Shown one piece after another: positions 1 to 8,174 of a stretch of DNA of 17,751 bases; the first letter of the stretch is position 1, and each line of letters starts with the position of its first letter. The DNA comes from an uncultured Marinilabiliaceae bacterium (GTDB lineage: Bacteria > Bacteroidota > Bacteroidia > Bacteroidales > Marinilabiliaceae): assembly GCA_905235955.1 (NCBI GenBank), contig CAJONN010000014.1, positions 1-17,751 of the forward strand, written 5' to 3'. Position numbers and translations under genes: made by a program. The notes beneath the pieces are model-generated. The model was not told the DNA's origin and did not search any database. It worked only from the letters and a program-made list of their open reading frames with translations.

Positions 1-6
1 AATTAG

Positions 7-14
7 TATCTTTG
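7..14 (+). promoter_or_regulatory. -7 promoter box of leuS
   Basis: The octamer TATCTTTG matches the Bacteroidetes sigma-factor -7 consensus TAnnTTTG exactly. It lies 32 bases before the leuS ATG, which leaves a leader of about 25 nt. The -33 element would fall outside the window, so only half of the promoter is visible. Confidence 0.65.
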
Positions 15-46
15 CAGCCGATTTTATTTGCGCAAATAGAAAAACA

Positions 47-2884
47 ATGGAATATAATTTCAAAGACATCGAGACCAAATGGAAGAAATATTGGTCCGAC
101 AACAACGTCTATAAGGTCAGCACCGACCAACAAAAGCCTAAATTTTACGTCCTCGATATGTTTCCCTATCCGTCGGGAGCGGGACTGCACGTGGGACACC
201 CGCTTGGCTACATCGCAAGCGACATTTTTGCTCGCTACAAGCGCCTCAACGGCTTCAACGTGCTGCACCCAATGGGCTACGATGCCTACGGATTGCCTGC
301 CGAGCAATATGCCATTCAAACCGGTCAGCATCCGGCAGTTACAACCACAAAAAATATAGCTCGTTATCGCGAGCAACTCGATAAAATCGGTTTCTGCTTC
401 GACTGGGACCGCGAGGTGCGCACCTGCGACCCGAAATATTACAAGTGGACGCAGTGGGCATTCCAACAGATGTTCAACTCGTTCTACTGCAACAAAGAGC
501 AGAAGGCGATGCCGATAGAGAAACTTGTGAAGCGCTTCGAGACCAAAGGTTCGCTGAGCGACGACGGCGGCGCAATAAAGGTGGCTTGCTCAGAAGAGCT
601 CATCTTCACCGCCGACGAATGGAACTCGTGGGACGAGGCGAAAAAACAGCATGTGCTTATGAATTATCGCCTTGCATACCTCGGCGACACGATGGTGAAC
701 TGGTGTCCGAAACTTGGCACGGTGCTCGCCAACGACGAGGTTGTAGATGGCGTGTCGGTGCGCGGTGGCTATCCAGTTGTGCAGAAAAAGATGCGCCAAT
801 GGTGCTTGCGCGTGAGTGCCTACGCTCAGCGCCTGCTCGACGGACTGGAGACGATAGACTGGAGCGAGTCGATAAAAGAGACGCAGAAAAACTGGATTGG
901 ACGCTCGGAAGGTACCGAAGTGGAATTTTCGGTGAAAGATTCCGACGTGAAATTCACCATCTTCACCACACGCGCCGACACGATGTTTGGCGTAACATTT
1001 ATGGTGCTTGCACCCGAGAGCGACTACGTGGCACAGGTTACCACCGCCGAGCAGAAAAAAGAGGTTGACGAATATATTCAATATGTGAAGAAACGCACTG
1101 AGCGCGACCGCATTAGCGACCGCAAAGTAACGGGCGTCTTCACCGGCTCGTATGCCATCAACCCATTCACTGGCGAGGCCATTCCAATTTGGGTGAGCGA
1201 ATATGTACTTGCTGGCTACGGCACAGGCGCCATCATGGCAGTGCCAGCCCACGACAGCCGCGACTACGCATTTGCTAAGCATTTCAACCTGCCTATCATT
1301 CCGCTCATCGAAGGCGCAGACGTTAGCGAACAGAGCTACGACGCCAAAGAGGGCATTGTGAGCAACTCGCCTCGTGCCGACGTCAAGCCTTATATCGACT
1401 TCAGCCTCAACGGATTAACCGTAAAAGAGGCAATCGCAGCTACCAAGAAATATGTGAAAGAACACAAGCTTGGTCGCATCAAGGTGAATTATCGTCTGCG
1501 CGACGCCATCTTCTCGCGTCAACGCTACTGGGGCGAGCCATTCCCCGTATATTATAAAAATGGTATGCCTTATATGATTCCGGCGGATAAACTTCCGCTC
1601 GAATTGCCCGAAGTTGATAAATTCTTACCAACAGAAAGTGGCGAGCCTCCTCTCGGTCATGCACAGACTTGGGCTTGGGACGAGAAGAACGCTAAAATAG
1701 TGGATACCAACCTGATAGACAACAAAACGATATTCCCACTCGAGCTCAACACGATGCCCGGTTTTGCTGGTTCGTCGGCCTACTACCTGCGCTATATGGA
1801 CCCGCTCAACGACAAGGCTCTCGTTGATGCCGATGTGAATAAATATTGGCAAAATGTCGATTTGTATCTCGGCGGTTCGGAGCATGCCACAGGTCACCTC
1901 ATCTACAGCCGTTTTTGGAACAAATTCCTCTTCGACCTCGGCGTTGTTTGCCAAGAAGAGCCATTCAAAAAGCTTATAAATCAGGGCATGATACAAGGTC
2001 GTTCAAACTTTGTTTATCGCATCAACGGCACGAACAAATTTGTGTCGCTTGGGCTGAAAGACAAATACGAGACGACGCGCATCCACGTGGATGTGAACAT
2101 TGTGCAAAACGACATTCTCGACCTTGATGCCTTCCGCAAATGGCGTCCAGAGTTCGAAAACGCTGAGTTTGAGCTCGAAGATGGCAAATATGTTTGCGAT
2201 TGGGCGGTAGAAAAAATGTCGAAATCGATGTTCAACGTGGTGAATCCCGACATGATTGTTGAGAAATATGGTGCCGACACATTGCGCATGTACGAGATGT
2301 TCCTCGGACCTATTGAGCTCTCGAAACCTTGGGACACCAACGGCATCGACGGCGTGCATAAGTTCTTGAAAAAACTTTGGCGTGTATTTGATGGCGAACT
2401 GACAGACGCTAAAGCCGATGCCAAAGAGCTGAAAGCACTACACAAAACCATAAAGAAAATTGGCAACGACATAGAGCATTTTTCGTTCAACACATGCGTG
2501 AGTCAATTTATGATACTGCTCAACGAACTCAGCGACCTCAAATGCAACAAACGCGAAATATTTGAACCTATTGTTGTGTTGCTCACGCCATTTGCGCCTC
2601 ACATTGCCGAAGAGCTATGGCATCAGCTTGGTCACACTACAACAGTACTTGATGCCCAATGGCCTATCTTTGATGAGAAAAATTTGGTAGAGAATTCGTT
2701 CAACTACCCTATCTCATTCAACGGCAAAACACGCTTCATGCTCGAACTGCCACTAAGCTTAGACAAAGCTGCTGTAGAGAAAGTAGTTCTCGAAAACGAA
2801 CAGTCGCAGAAATATTTGGAAGGAAAGACAATAGCTAAAGTTATTGTTGTTCCGGGCAAAATAGTAAATATTGCGCTGAAATAA
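47..2884 (+). CDS. leuS: Leucyl-tRNA synthetase
   Basis: Cytosolic class I aminoacyl-tRNA synthetase that charges tRNA-Leu with leucine using ATP. The 945-residue protein has the class I HIGH motif as HVGH (residues 48-51) and a perfect KMSKS loop (723-727). Between them is the CP1 editing domain, with the threonine-rich TTRADTMFG stretch and the [17 protein letters not shown] segment whose aspartate holds the mischarged amino acid. The C-terminal anticodon-binding helical domain includes [14 protein letters not shown]. Two extra segments, one in the zinc/CP region and one just before KMSKS (about residues 655-715), are typical of Bacteroidetes LeuS and explain the length above the usual ~860. 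The ATG at 47 fits the conserved N-terminus and follows a -7 box. The first half looks richer in G+C than the rest of the window, by eye only. It appears to be a single-gene unit ended by the hairpin at 2916-2950. Confidence 0.98.
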   Translation: MEYNFKDIETKWKKYWSDNNVYKVSTDQQKPKFYVLDMFPYPSGAGLHVGHPLGYIASDIFARYKRLNGFNVLHPMGYDAYGLPAEQYAIQTGQHPAVTTTKNIARYREQLDKIGFCFDWDREVRTCDPKYYKWTQWAFQQMFNSFYCNKEQKAMPIEKLVKRFETKGSLSDDGGAIKVACSEELIFTADEWNSWDEAKKQHVLMNYRLAYLGDTMVNWCPKLGTVLANDEVVDGVSVRGGYPVVQKKMRQWCLRVSAYAQRLLDGLETIDWSESIKETQKNWIGRSEGTEVEFSVKDSDVKFTIFTTRADTMFGVTFMVLAPESDYVAQVTTAEQKKEVDEYIQYVKKRTERDRISDRKVTGVFTGSYAINPFTGEAIPIWVSEYVLAGYGTGAIMAVPAHDSRDYAFAKHFNLPIIPLIEGADVSEQSYDAKEGIVSNSPRADVKPYIDFSLNGLTVKEAIAATKKYVKEHKLGRIKVNYRLRDAIFSRQRYWGEPFPVYYKNGMPYMIPADKLPLELPEVDKFLPTESGEPPLGHAQTWAWDEKNAKIVDTNLIDNKTIFPLELNTMPGFAGSSAYYLRYMDPLNDKALVDADVNKYWQNVDLYLGGSEHATGHLIYSRFWNKFLFDLGVVCQEEPFKKLINQGMIQGRSNFVYRINGTNKFVSLGLKDKYETTRIHVDVNIVQNDILDLDAFRKWRPEFENAEFELEDGKYVCDWAVEKMSKSMFNVVNPDMIVEKYGADTLRMYEMFLGPIELSKPWDTNGIDGVHKFLKKLWRVFDGELTDAKADAKELKALHKTIKKIGNDIEHFSFNTCVSQFMILLNELSDLKCNKREIFEPIVVLLTPFAPHIAEELWHQLGHTTTVLDAQWPIFDEKNLVENSFNYPISFNGKTRFMLELPLSLDKAAVEKVVLENEQSQKYLEGKTIAKVIVVPGKIVNIALK

Positions 2885-2915
2885 GTTTTGAAATTTTAAG
2901 CAATAAAATTCACAC

Positions 2916-2950
2916 GGATAGAGAGAAGTAAAATTCTTTCTATCCTTTTT
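2916..2950 (+). terminator. Rho-independent terminator of leuS
   Basis: GGATAGAGAGAA (2916-2927) pairs with TTCTTTCTATCC (2934-2945) over 12 positions with one imperfect pair and a 6-nt loop. A run of five T follows directly. It lies 32 bases after the leuS stop and ends just before the promoter of the next gene. Confidence 0.8.
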
Positions 2951-2951
2951 A

Positions 2952-2959
2952 TATATTTG
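2952..2959 (+). promoter_or_regulatory. -7 promoter box of the glycosyltransferase gene
   Basis: TATATTTG matches TAnnTTTG exactly. It ends only five bases before the ATG at 2965, so transcription would start at or within a base or two of the start codon. The message may therefore be leaderless. The upstream half of the promoter would overlap the leuS terminator hairpin. Confidence 0.5.
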
Positions 2960-2964
2960 CCACT

Positions 2965-3882
2965 ATGAAAATATTAGTTTCGCCACTCGATTGGGGACTT
3001 GGTCATGCAACACGTTCCTCTGCTTTGGTGAGCAAATTTTTAGCCAAAGGCGATGAAGTTGTTTTGGCAGGAAGTGGCAATTCTATAAACATGCTTTCTG
3101 CTGATTTTCCACAACTTAGATGTTTACAACTTAAAAGTTTCTCACCATTTTTCTTCCGCTATTTACCACAATGGATAGCTATAACTATGCAAGTACCATA
3201 TTTTGTGTGGTGCATAGCCAAAGAATGGCAGCAAATGTGCAAACTGCAAGAAACTGAGCATTTTGACCTAATAGTATCTGACAATAGATATGGAGTGCGA
3301 AGTAGCAAATGCAAAAACATTTTGGTTACACATCAGCTTGCACCCATCACGGCAATGTGGGCTCCAGAATGGTTTAACAGACTGTTTGCTAAATGTTTAG
3401 CAAAGCTAATAAACAAATTCGACGAAGTTTGGGTGCCCGACATCAAAGAATTTCCAAATGGCTTAGCTGGCAGACTTGCCAATCCGCAATACATCAACAT
3501 ACCCGTCAGAACCATCGGATTACTATCAAGACTCAAACCACTGAATAACAAAACATTAAACAACAATAAAATAAATCATCTTGCCATCATCTCCGGTCCG
3601 GAACCGCAACGCACACTGATGCAAAAACAGATAGAAAAGCTTTTTGCAAAGATGGAAGGCACAAAAATAATATTCGATGGGAAACACCACACACACTCCT
3701 CACACTTAGCGCAATGCATAGAGAATGCTGAGCATATATATTGCCGCTCAGGTTATTCTACCATAATGGATATTGTTGCACTCAACAAAACGGCAATACT
3801 CATACCAACCTACGGACAGGCAGAACAAGAGTATCTGTGCGAAAAAATGCAACAATTTGGCTTCAGTACAATAAAAAATTAA
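2965..3882 (+). CDS. MurG-like (GT28-type) glycosyltransferase, short C-terminus
   Basis: The 305-residue protein resembles a Bacteroidetes family of two-domain GT-B glycosyltransferases related to MurG, which move a sugar from a nucleotide donor to an unknown acceptor, probably at the inner face of the membrane. The N-terminal acceptor domain has the glycine-rich loop DWGLGHATRS (residues 9-18). The C-terminal donor domain has SGPEPQR (210-216), CRSGYSTIMD (260-269) and PTYGQAEQEYL (281-291), the last two expected to contact the nucleotide sugar. No signal peptide or clear membrane span is seen; a hydrophobic patch near 60-85 may touch the membrane. From memory, relatives run about 340-370 residues, and this one stops roughly 14 residues after the donor motif, so the terminal helix may be missing or remodelled. 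The substrate cannot be read from the sequence. The gene is followed by a small membrane-protein gene. Confidence 0.82.
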   Translation: MKILVSPLDWGLGHATRSSALVSKFLAKGDEVVLAGSGNSINMLSADFPQLRCLQLKSFSPFFFRYLPQWIAITMQVPYFVWCIAKEWQQMCKLQETEHFDLIVSDNRYGVRSSKCKNILVTHQLAPITAMWAPEWFNRLFAKCLAKLINKFDEVWVPDIKEFPNGLAGRLANPQYINIPVRTIGLLSRLKPLNNKTLNNNKINHLAIISGPEPQRTLMQKQIEKLFAKMEGTKIIFDGKHHTHSSHLAQCIENAEHIYCRSGYSTIMDIVALNKTAILIPTYGQAEQEYLCEKMQQFGFSTIKN

Positions 3883-3925
3883 CATTTCGTATGTAACAAT
3901 GACAACTTTATGACGTATCAATCAA

Positions 3926-4366
3926 ATGTTTATATGGTTATGCCAAAAACAGATGTTTTTAGAACTCTTACTCATATTATGTGTCTTTATAGCAATATTT
4001 TTTATTGCACGTAATTTTTATTTTCGTTGGTTAGAAAACGAAGCCATCGTCCGTCTCATCAAAATACTATTTCCTTCGGGCGATGAACAGATGGAAAATA
4101 CGATAAACGACATTGATGAGATGACTCATGGACGTTTCACACGTGACGAGATACTTGATTATTATCTAAAAATAAAAGGTTTACAAATAACTGATTTACA
4201 CTCAAATGCTGATAGTAGCATACGCAGTTATCTGATGAAACAAACAAAAGTAAGGCTTACATATTTTGAGTTAGTAAAATTCTACGAAATATATCTCAAC
4301 TATCCGCAAGCCATTGGCGAGAGTATTCTCAACACTAATAAAATCAGATTGGAGAAAAGTTTATAA
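3926..4366 (+). CDS. Small membrane-anchored protein of unknown function
   Basis: I do not recognise this family. The 146-residue product begins with one strongly hydrophobic helix (about residues 11-30, LELLLILCVFIAIFFIA), followed by a soluble, mostly helical and charged domain. No lipobox or catalytic motif is visible, so it is probably a single-pass inner-membrane protein with its C-terminus in the cytosol. The start is uncertain. The ATG at 3953, in the same frame and just before the hydrophobic helix, would give a 137-residue product and looks at least as likely as 3926. Neither has a Shine-Dalgarno sequence, which is normal for this phylum. The stop codon is one base from the ATG of the radical SAM gene, so the two are almost certainly co-transcribed and translationally coupled. 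Lack of stops over 440 bases and this spacing support a real gene. Confidence 0.7.
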   Translation: MFIWLCQKQMFLELLLILCVFIAIFFIARNFYFRWLENEAIVRLIKILFPSGDEQMENTINDIDEMTHGRFTRDEILDYYLKIKGLQITDLHSNADSSIRSYLMKQTKVRLTYFELVKFYEIYLNYPQAIGESILNTNKIRLEKSL

Positions 4367-4367
4367 A

Positions 4368-5144
4368 ATGCCTACATTTCTATTCGACAAGACGATATTT
4401 GGTCCTGTGCATAGTCGTCGGTTAGGAGTGTCGCTGGGAGTAAATTTGCTACCCAACGACCGTAAGTTGTGTTCGTTTGACTGCATCTATTGCGAATGTG
4501 GTTTTGGTCAGAAAGCAAATGGCAAAGCACAGTTGCCAACACGTGAAGAGGTAAAGAAACAATTGCACCAAAAACTTACTGAAATGCACAACAATGGCAA
4601 ATTGCCTGACGTGATAACATTTGCTGGCAATGGCGAACCTACCCTTCATCCGCAATTTGCTGACATCATAGATGATACATTGCTGCTACGCGACAAGTTT
4701 TGCCCCACGGCACGGGTAGCTGTACTCTCAAATGCTTCGCGCCTCAACGATGTGCATGTGGTAGAGGCACTGCGCCGCATCGATGACAATATTTTGAAAA
4801 TAGACTCAGCTTTTGAAGCAACTGTAGCAATGCTCGACCGCCCCAATTATACCTATTCTACAGAAAAAACTATTGAACAAATATCGCAGTTTGGCAGCAA
4901 CTTGGCTATACAAACAATGTTTGCTCGGTGGAGCCTCAACGGTGTGCAATATGACAACTCAACCGATGCAGAGGTAGATGCGTGGATAGAGTGTATCAAA
5001 CGCATCAGTCCGCCACGTGTAATGATTTATACCATCGACCGCGAAACACCGCTACAAGGTATGCAAAAGGTTGACAAAAAGCGCTTAGACGAGATAGCCG
5101 ACAGGGTAAGACCACTGATTGATGAAGTAAGTGTATCATATTGA
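4368..5144 (+). CDS. Radical SAM protein, COG0731 (TYW1-related) type
   Basis: A 258-residue cytosolic radical S-adenosylmethionine enzyme. The cluster motif CxxxCxxC is at Cys35, Cys39 and Cys42 (CSFDCIYC); these cysteines bind a [4Fe-4S] cluster that cleaves SAM to start radical chemistry. The preceding GPVHSRRLGVSLGVNLLP (about 12-29) and the glycine-rich FAGNGEPTLHP (SAM-binding) are characteristic of the COG0731 group, related to the tRNA wyosine enzyme TYW1. The substrate in bacteria is not known to me. The ATG at 4368 is preferred over an in-frame ATG at 4314 because homology begins at PTFLFDKTIFGPV and the upstream start would overlap the previous gene by 53 bases. The one-base gap to that gene indicates an operon. 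Transcription ends at the hairpin at 5164-5224. Confidence 0.9.
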   Translation: MPTFLFDKTIFGPVHSRRLGVSLGVNLLPNDRKLCSFDCIYCECGFGQKANGKAQLPTREEVKKQLHQKLTEMHNNGKLPDVITFAGNGEPTLHPQFADIIDDTLLLRDKFCPTARVAVLSNASRLNDVHVVEALRRIDDNILKIDSAFEATVAMLDRPNYTYSTEKTIEQISQFGSNLAIQTMFARWSLNGVQYDNSTDAEVDAWIECIKRISPPRVMIYTIDRETPLQGMQKVDKKRLDEIADRVRPLIDEVSVSY

Positions 5145-5163
5145 AATGTAATACACACTAATA

Positions 5164-5224
5164 AAAACAGATATGACACAGATTTGTTGTTTTGCCAAGC
5201 AAAATCTGTATCATATCTGTTTTA
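5164..5224. terminator. Bidirectional terminator between convergent genes
   Basis: A long inverted repeat has arms of about 23 bases. The left arm begins AAAACAGATATGACACAG; the right arm, read on the other strand, begins AAAACAGATATGATACAG. Because the arm ends are A-rich on the left and T-rich on the right, the hairpin has a U-tract on both strands (TTTTATTTT on +). It lies between the + strand radical SAM gene and the - strand pdxA-like gene and can terminate both. Confidence 0.85.
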
Positions 5225-5240
5225 TTTTATAGCTAAAAAA

Positions 5241-6239
5241 CTATGCGTTTCGCTCAGTTTCGTTGTTGATATGTGTAAGCATTGGGTTGGCAGCCAACTC
5301 TTTATTGTTCTTACGATTGCGATAGGTATCGATAGCTAAGTAGAGAGCGTTTCTGAACGAGTCGCACGGAGCCACATCTTGTCCGGCAATGCTATATTCT
5401 ACGCCATTGATAGGTGCAGTGATGATATTGTCGATTCCGGCAGTAAAAATAGCACCGTTGTCTGACGCTAAAGCCTTGAGAGGTGCAACACCTTGGTCGT
5501 AGTACATTGCTAAGACAGCATCAAACTTATAAGCATCGCCATTGCCAAAGAGAGCATCGGCGGTATATGGACCCATAGCATATATTTTCTCATCGCTAAC
5601 GGCATTGATGGCTGGTGCAATGATGTTTTCTTCAGTTTCGCCTGTTTGTCCTTCAGGGTTGAGGCTAAGCACAGCAATGCGTGGACGACGAATGGTGAAG
5701 TCTTGCTTCAGTGTCTTGTCTATAATGCGAATAGCATCAGCAATACGCTCAGTGCTAATGTATTGTGCAACGTTGGCAAAAGCTACATTTTCTGCAACAA
5801 CGCCTATTTTGAGTTTGTTGCTAATGTAAAGTTTCAAACCCTTATTGCTCAGAGCATTACCATTCATTGGAGCACAAACCAAAGCATCTATCTTGCCAGC
5901 TTCAAGGTCGGCTTTGGCGGTGTTGAGTGCAATATTGGCAGCCTCTTCAGCAAACTGACTTTTTTTGCCTATTTCAACATGAATGTTATCGTCGCCCGAA
6001 GTTACAATGTTGACGCGCTTAGGGTGTGCCTCTTGCGCCTCTTTGATGCTATTGATGCTAAAATTTTGTATGTTGAGCATTTTGCGATGATAGGCAGCAG
6101 CTTTGGGCGAACCATAGATGATGGCTGTAAAATGTTCGCATATATCTGGTTCTGAAAGAGTTTTCAATATCATTTCGTAGCCAATGCCGTTTACATCGCC
6201 TTGCGTTATTCCTATTTTTATTTTCTGTTCTTCTTCCAT
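5241..6239 (-). CDS. PdxA-family protein lacking the metal-binding histidines
   Basis: The 332-residue protein aligns with PdxA, the 4-hydroxythreonine-4-phosphate dehydrogenase of vitamin B6 synthesis. Family hallmarks remain: KIGITQGDVNGIGYE (residues 8-22), YGSPKAAAYHR (42-52), LVCAPMNGNAL (120-130), RIAVLSLNP (187-195), GPYTADALFG (223-232), AMYYDQGVAPLKA (244-256) and DSFRNALYLAID (293-304). PdxA enzymes bind a catalytic divalent metal through three histidines, and none is found here. The FPGHTE segment is absent, with the ~25 residues after the 'API/MN' motif collapsed to about ten. NPHAG is changed to NPEGQ (194-198), and MYHDQG to MYYDQG (245-250). The usual S-x-x-HGTA motif is also replaced (APINGVEYSIAG, 275-286). 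The frame is open and full length apart from the deletion, so this is not simple decay. It follows the DUF4837 gene by 24 bases, probably one operon. No pdxA symbol is given because activity is doubtful. Confidence 0.85.
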   Translation of the reverse strand: MEEEQKIKIGITQGDVNGIGYEMILKTLSEPDICEHFTAIIYGSPKAAAYHRKMLNIQNFSINSIKEAQEAHPKRVNIVTSGDDNIHVEIGKKSQFAEEAANIALNTAKADLEAGKIDALVCAPMNGNALSNKGLKLYISNKLKIGVVAENVAFANVAQYISTERIADAIRIIDKTLKQDFTIRRPRIAVLSLNPEGQTGETEENIIAPAINAVSDEKIYAMGPYTADALFGNGDAYKFDAVLAMYYDQGVAPLKALASDNGAIFTAGIDNIITAPINGVEYSIAGQDVAPCDSFRNALYLAIDTYRNRKNNKELAANPMLTHINNETERNA

Positions 6240-6263
6240 TGGTATATATTCGTGTGATGGATT

Positions 6264-7292
6264 TTATTCGTTGTTATTCACTGTAAGTGTGTACATTATG
6301 GCTTCAAGTTGCCTTATGAGATTGCGTTTTTTGTCTTTGCTGGGATAGTATACAAAGCCATCAGTAACTATGATACGATTGTTGATAGTGTCATGATGTG
6401 CACGCAACAGAAATGGGCCACCCATAGCATAACCTTCCATGCGCCATAATCCGCGCAATTCAGCTATGTCCATACCATTGTATTTGCCACTATTATAGAC
6501 TATTTCGTCGAGTCCGAAGCGTGTTTCAGTGCACATATATGAGCCTGCCGGACCTTCAATATTGGCTTTGAGTAGCGAGTCGCGTTGGCTAAGTAGGTAT
6601 GGTATAGTAAGCGAACTTTCATCAACATAAGGCAAGCTATAAATCAAAAGGTTGATGTTCGATTCATCGGTGTCTATTCTTACCCACGACATATCGGTTT
6701 TGTTTTTGGGACTACACCGGCTAAATGTATTTGGGATAGAAAGCGTTACGCCCCATTGCTTAGCTATTTCTTCGCATAGTGCTATGTGTGGCACTCGTTT
6801 GTTGTAGGCTATTTGGCGGTCGCGTTCCAACTTGGTTATGAAGCTAACTATCTTGATATGATTGCTTTCGATGAGTGGCAAAAGGGCTTTTTTGTTGTTA
6901 GCTCGTATACTAATGTAGGCTTGTGGTTGTGCCCACATATTGTTGTAGCAAGCCACTGTGTTGGTGCTAATGGTGTCGTTTACAACTACGTCGATGATAT
7001 TTCGGAAGGTGCTCATCACATCGTTGAAGTAGCCGTGTGGCACAGTTTGCATATCGAAAAGTGGTTCTGGAGCCGACAAGCCTAAGACGTTTTCGGTGAG
7101 TATGCTTGCTAAATATCTGCCAGCTGTGTCTGATTTTATGTCGTCGTTGATAACTACAAGCACTTCGCCGTTTCGGCCTGTTACACTTGGTTTGAATGCA
7201 TCAGAGTTTTGTGTTGTTGTTTGTTTTTCGCACGAACAGAGTGTTGCAATTGTTGTTGCAACAAACAAAACTGACGATATAAGTTTTTTCAT
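6264..7292 (-). CDS. DUF4837 family lipoprotein
   Basis: The 342-residue product resembles the DUF4837 family, found in Bacteroidetes and of unknown function. The N-terminus is a lipoprotein signal: positively charged MKK, a hydrophobic core (residues 4-18), then lipobox LCSC with the acylated cysteine at residue 21. The residues after it (EKQTTTQNSD) are polar with little acid clustering, so periplasmic-side anchoring and surface exposure are both possible. The mature part begins with the family-typical TGRNGEVLVVI segment (about 39-49); later segments include the tryptophan- and glycine-rich LRGLWRMEGYAMGGPFLLRA and a C-terminal GFVYYPSKDKKRNLIRQLEAIMY. A -7 box lies 27 bases upstream, and the downstream PdxA-like gene starts 24 bases after the stop, so the two are likely transcribed together. 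Function cannot be inferred from sequence. Confidence 0.85.
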   Translation of the reverse strand: MKKLISSVLFVATTIATLCSCEKQTTTQNSDAFKPSVTGRNGEVLVVINDDIKSDTAGRYLASILTENVLGLSAPEPLFDMQTVPHGYFNDVMSTFRNIIDVVVNDTISTNTVACYNNMWAQPQAYISIRANNKKALLPLIESNHIKIVSFITKLERDRQIAYNKRVPHIALCEEIAKQWGVTLSIPNTFSRCSPKNKTDMSWVRIDTDESNINLLIYSLPYVDESSLTIPYLLSQRDSLLKANIEGPAGSYMCTETRFGLDEIVYNSGKYNGMDIAELRGLWRMEGYAMGGPFLLRAHHDTINNRIIVTDGFVYYPSKDKKRNLIRQLEAIMYTLTVNNNE

Positions 7293-7318
7293 ATTGGTGT
7301 GTTATGATTATAATGTAG

Positions 7319-7326
7319 CAAATTTA
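7319..7326 (-). promoter_or_regulatory. -7 promoter box of the DUF4837/pdxA-like operon
   Basis: On the - strand the octamer reads TAAATTTG, an exact match to TAnnTTTG, 26 bases before the ATG at 7292. The predicted leader is about 20 nt. Confidence 0.6.
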
Positions 7327-7359
7327 CAACATAGCTTTAATATTTCCTAAAAGTTTTGC

Positions 7360-7389
7360 AGAGCCGTGGGAGGTAAGTTCCACGGCTCT
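7360..7389. terminator. Strong hairpin downstream of folE
   Basis: AGAGCCGTGG (7360-7369) pairs perfectly with CCACGGCTCT (7380-7389) around a 10-nt loop. On the - strand it lies 137 bases after the folE stop and is followed by GCAAAACTTTT, a weak U-tract; on the + strand it is followed by TTCATTT. It probably ends folE transcription, although the weak tail leaves this open. The right arm carries the CACGGCTCTTTCATT motif shared by the intergenic repeats of this window, so it may be part of a repeat. Confidence 0.55.
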
Positions 7390-7401
7390 TTCATTTAATA
7401 T

Positions 7402-7462
7402 CTCAAGTTTCGCAAGTAGAAATGTTCTGCAAACAAGTTCCTAAACACGGCTTTTTCATTAG
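7402..7462 (+). repeat. Intergenic repeat, copy 1
   Basis: It starts with CTCAAGTTTCGCAAGTA (7402-7418) and ends with ACACGGCTTTTTCATTAG (7445-7462). Both are nearly identical in sequence, order and spacing to the copy at 16780-16862, including an intervening CTRCAAACAA. The right inverted arm seen in that copy is not recognisable here. It lies between folE and the DUF4837 promoter, and nothing else is seen in this 234-base gap apart from the hairpin and promoter already listed. Confidence 0.75.
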
Positions 7463-7526
7463 CAAGATATTTAACAAAATCAGAAATACTTAGATTAACT
7501 ATACAAGATTATTTGAATAGTTTAAA

Positions 7527-8150
7527 CTAATGCATATTACGTCCAATAATGTTAAAAAATTCTTCGCGAGTGGCAATATTGTTAGCAAAAGCTCCTGTAA
7601 AGTCACTTGTTGTGGTAAATGAATGTTGTTTTTGCACGCCTCGCATCTGCATACACATGTGTTGTGCTTCAATTACAACGGCTACACCAAGCGGATTGAG
7701 TGTTTTCTGTATACAATCTTTTATCTGTGTTGTTAAGCGTTCTTGCACTTGCAAACGACGCGCGTAGGCATCTACTACTCGAGGCAATTTGCTCAATCCT
7801 GTGATGTGGTCGCGAGGTATGTAGCCTATGTGTGCTTTGCCAAAGAATGGAAGCATGTGATGTTCACAAAGCGAATATATCTCAATGTCTTTCACTACAA
7901 TCATTTGCCTATAAGGCTCATGAAATGTAGCAGCACGCAATATCTCTTCGGGGTCTTCGTTGTAGCCTTTGAGCAGAAATTGCATTGCTTTGGCTACACG
8001 TTCGGGGGTTTTTTGCAATCCTTCACGTTCCGGATTTTCGTTCATCAAGCCCAAGATAGAACGCACGTGAGCTGATATGCTCGATGTAAGTTCCTCTTTG
8101 TAGATATTGCTTTCGTCTTGCAACTCTGATGCTGATAATACTTGTGTCAT
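7527..8150 (-). CDS. folE: GTP cyclohydrolase I
   Basis: FolE opens the imidazole ring of GTP to give 7,8-dihydroneopterin triphosphate, the first step of tetrahydrofolate (and other pterin) synthesis, as a toroidal homodecamer in the cytosol. The 207-residue protein has the full catalytic core. It includes [15 protein letters not shown] (residues 41-55), the zinc site Cys95 and His98 in [18 protein letters not shown] plus Cys166 in QHMCMQMRG, and the substrate-binding [20 protein letters not shown] (118-137). The tail [15 protein letters not shown] segment (about 189-199) is also typical. Length is normal. The ATG at 8150 is 24 bases after the glgB stop, and I see no separate -7 box there, so folE is probably expressed from the upstream kinase-glgB transcript. 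The pairing with glycogen synthesis has no evident biochemical logic. Confidence 0.97.
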   Translation of the reverse strand: MTQVLSASELQDESNIYKEELTSSISAHVRSILGLMNENPEREGLQKTPERVAKAMQFLLKGYNEDPEEILRAATFHEPYRQMIVVKDIEIYSLCEHHMLPFFGKAHIGYIPRDHITGLSKLPRVVDAYARRLQVQERLTTQIKDCIQKTLNPLGVAVVIEAQHMCMQMRGVQKQHSFTTTSDFTGAFANNIATREEFFNIIGRNMH

Positions 8151-8174
8151 GTTGTTGTCTGTGGGTATATATTT

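Noticed and set aside
590..2493. Several open frames of 90-230 codons on both strands inside leuS
   Set aside because: They are shadows of leuS, caused by its G+C-rich codon use. Their composition (rich in Arg, His, Cys) is not protein-like.
4314..4367. Upstream start for the radical SAM gene at 4314
   Set aside because: It would overlap the preceding gene by 53 bases. The extra 18 residues look like out-of-frame translation of that gene, and homology starts at 4368.
5241..6239. The pdxA-like gene as a pseudogene
   Set aside because: There is no frameshift or stop, length is near normal and structural motifs are retained, so an intact but altered protein is more likely.
7293..7526. A riboswitch or small RNA between folE and the DUF4837 gene
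   Set aside because: Only one simple hairpin, a repeat copy and a promoter are visible. The promoter leaves a leader of about 20 nt, too short for a riboswitch.
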